Below, piece after piece: positions 63,931-64,000 of a DNA stretch of 64,000 nucleotides. Position 1 is the first letter of the stretch. The number at the start of each line of letters is the position of its first letter. The notes beneath the pieces were generated by a model. It searched no databases. It worked only from the letters and a program-made list of their open reading frames with translations, and was not told the DNA's origin. The position numbers and the translations under genes were made by a program. This DNA comes from an uncultured Oleispira sp. (GTDB lineage Bacteria; Pseudomonadota; Gammaproteobacteria; Pseudomonadales; Oceanobacteraceae): assembly GCA_913061415.1 (NCBI GenBank), contig CAJXUD010000001.1, positions 434,001 through 498,000 on the forward strand, in the 5' to 3' direction.

Positions 63931-63968
63931 AAAAAAAACCCAGTTCAAGCAATTGAACTGGGTTTTTT
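63931..63968 (+). terminator. Intrinsic terminator of purA
   Basis: AACCCAGTTCAA (63937-63948) pairs with TTGAACTGGGTT (63953-63964), four-base loop, A-run before and T-run after. Confidence 0.95.
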
Positions 63969-64000
63969 TATGCTTCTTATTTAGCTCAGCTTATTCAGGA

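Overview
The window reads as a chromosomal segment of a marine-type gammaproteobacterium, most like the Oceanospirillales (Oleispira/Bermanella/Thalassolituus sort). This is an inference from gene order and protein types: Na+-type stator genes pomAB, D-2-hydroxyglutarate dehydrogenase divergent from serA, HisZ between hflC and purA, and a Pseudomonas-like MutL. The segment is densely coding and mostly housekeeping. I see no rRNA, tRNA, CRISPR array, insertion sequence or prophage.

Layout. 0-1.2 kb: a 5'-truncated protein with two tandem DnaT-type domains overlaps a lambda-P-like helicase loader gene. 1.4-2.7 kb: a dicarboxylate/amino-acid:cation symporter. 2.9-12.4 kb (minus strand): dnaB, rplI, a membrane protein, rpsR, rpsF, then ynaI-type mscS, rlmB and rnr, with a lipoprotein gene on the plus strand between. 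12.5-15.9 kb: an exported zinc phospholipase C, a 3' fragment of a second phospholipase copy, a periplasmic parvulin and a membrane-anchored helical protein. 16.1-18.4 kb: pomA-pomB-PilZ. 18.6-22.7 kb: xseB-ispA-dxs and convergent ribA. 22.9-28.9 kb: a zinc peptidase, a DUF4349 lipoprotein, pgpA, an FtsN-like SPOR protein, a FabA-like dehydratase, hslVU and a DUF971 protein. 29-32.2 kb: a periplasmic binding protein, a YjbR protein and a chemoreceptor frameshifted at a CG-dinucleotide run. 32.2-35 kb: priA and rpmE. 36-40.3 kb: a poorly known envelope cluster (Sel1/TPR-like, transglutaminase-like and two lipoproteins). 40.5-50 kb: serine biosynthesis (serA, D2HGDH, serB) interspersed with two diguanylate cyclases, a FAH-family hydrolase and a membrane protein with a degenerate cyclase domain. 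50-64 kb: the classic block queG / nnrD-tsaE-amiB-mutL-miaA-hfq-hflX-hflK-hflC-hisZ-purA.

Themes. Replication restart and helicase loading: priA, dnaB and a two-DnaT-domain plus P-like pair are present, while priB is missing from its enteric position between rpsF and rpsR. c-di-GMP: two GGDEF proteins and a PilZ protein beside the flagellar stator. Cell envelope: AmiB, FtsN-like, LPP20-type lipoproteins and a transglutaminase-like protein.

No single element is clearly a wholly new system. The strongest leads are the duplicated DnaT domain with the P-like loader, the (CG)5 frameshift in the chemoreceptor, the decayed second phospholipase copy, an rpsF leader that can sequester its ribosome binding site, and a recurrent pattern of 12-18 bp tandem duplications near gene ends.
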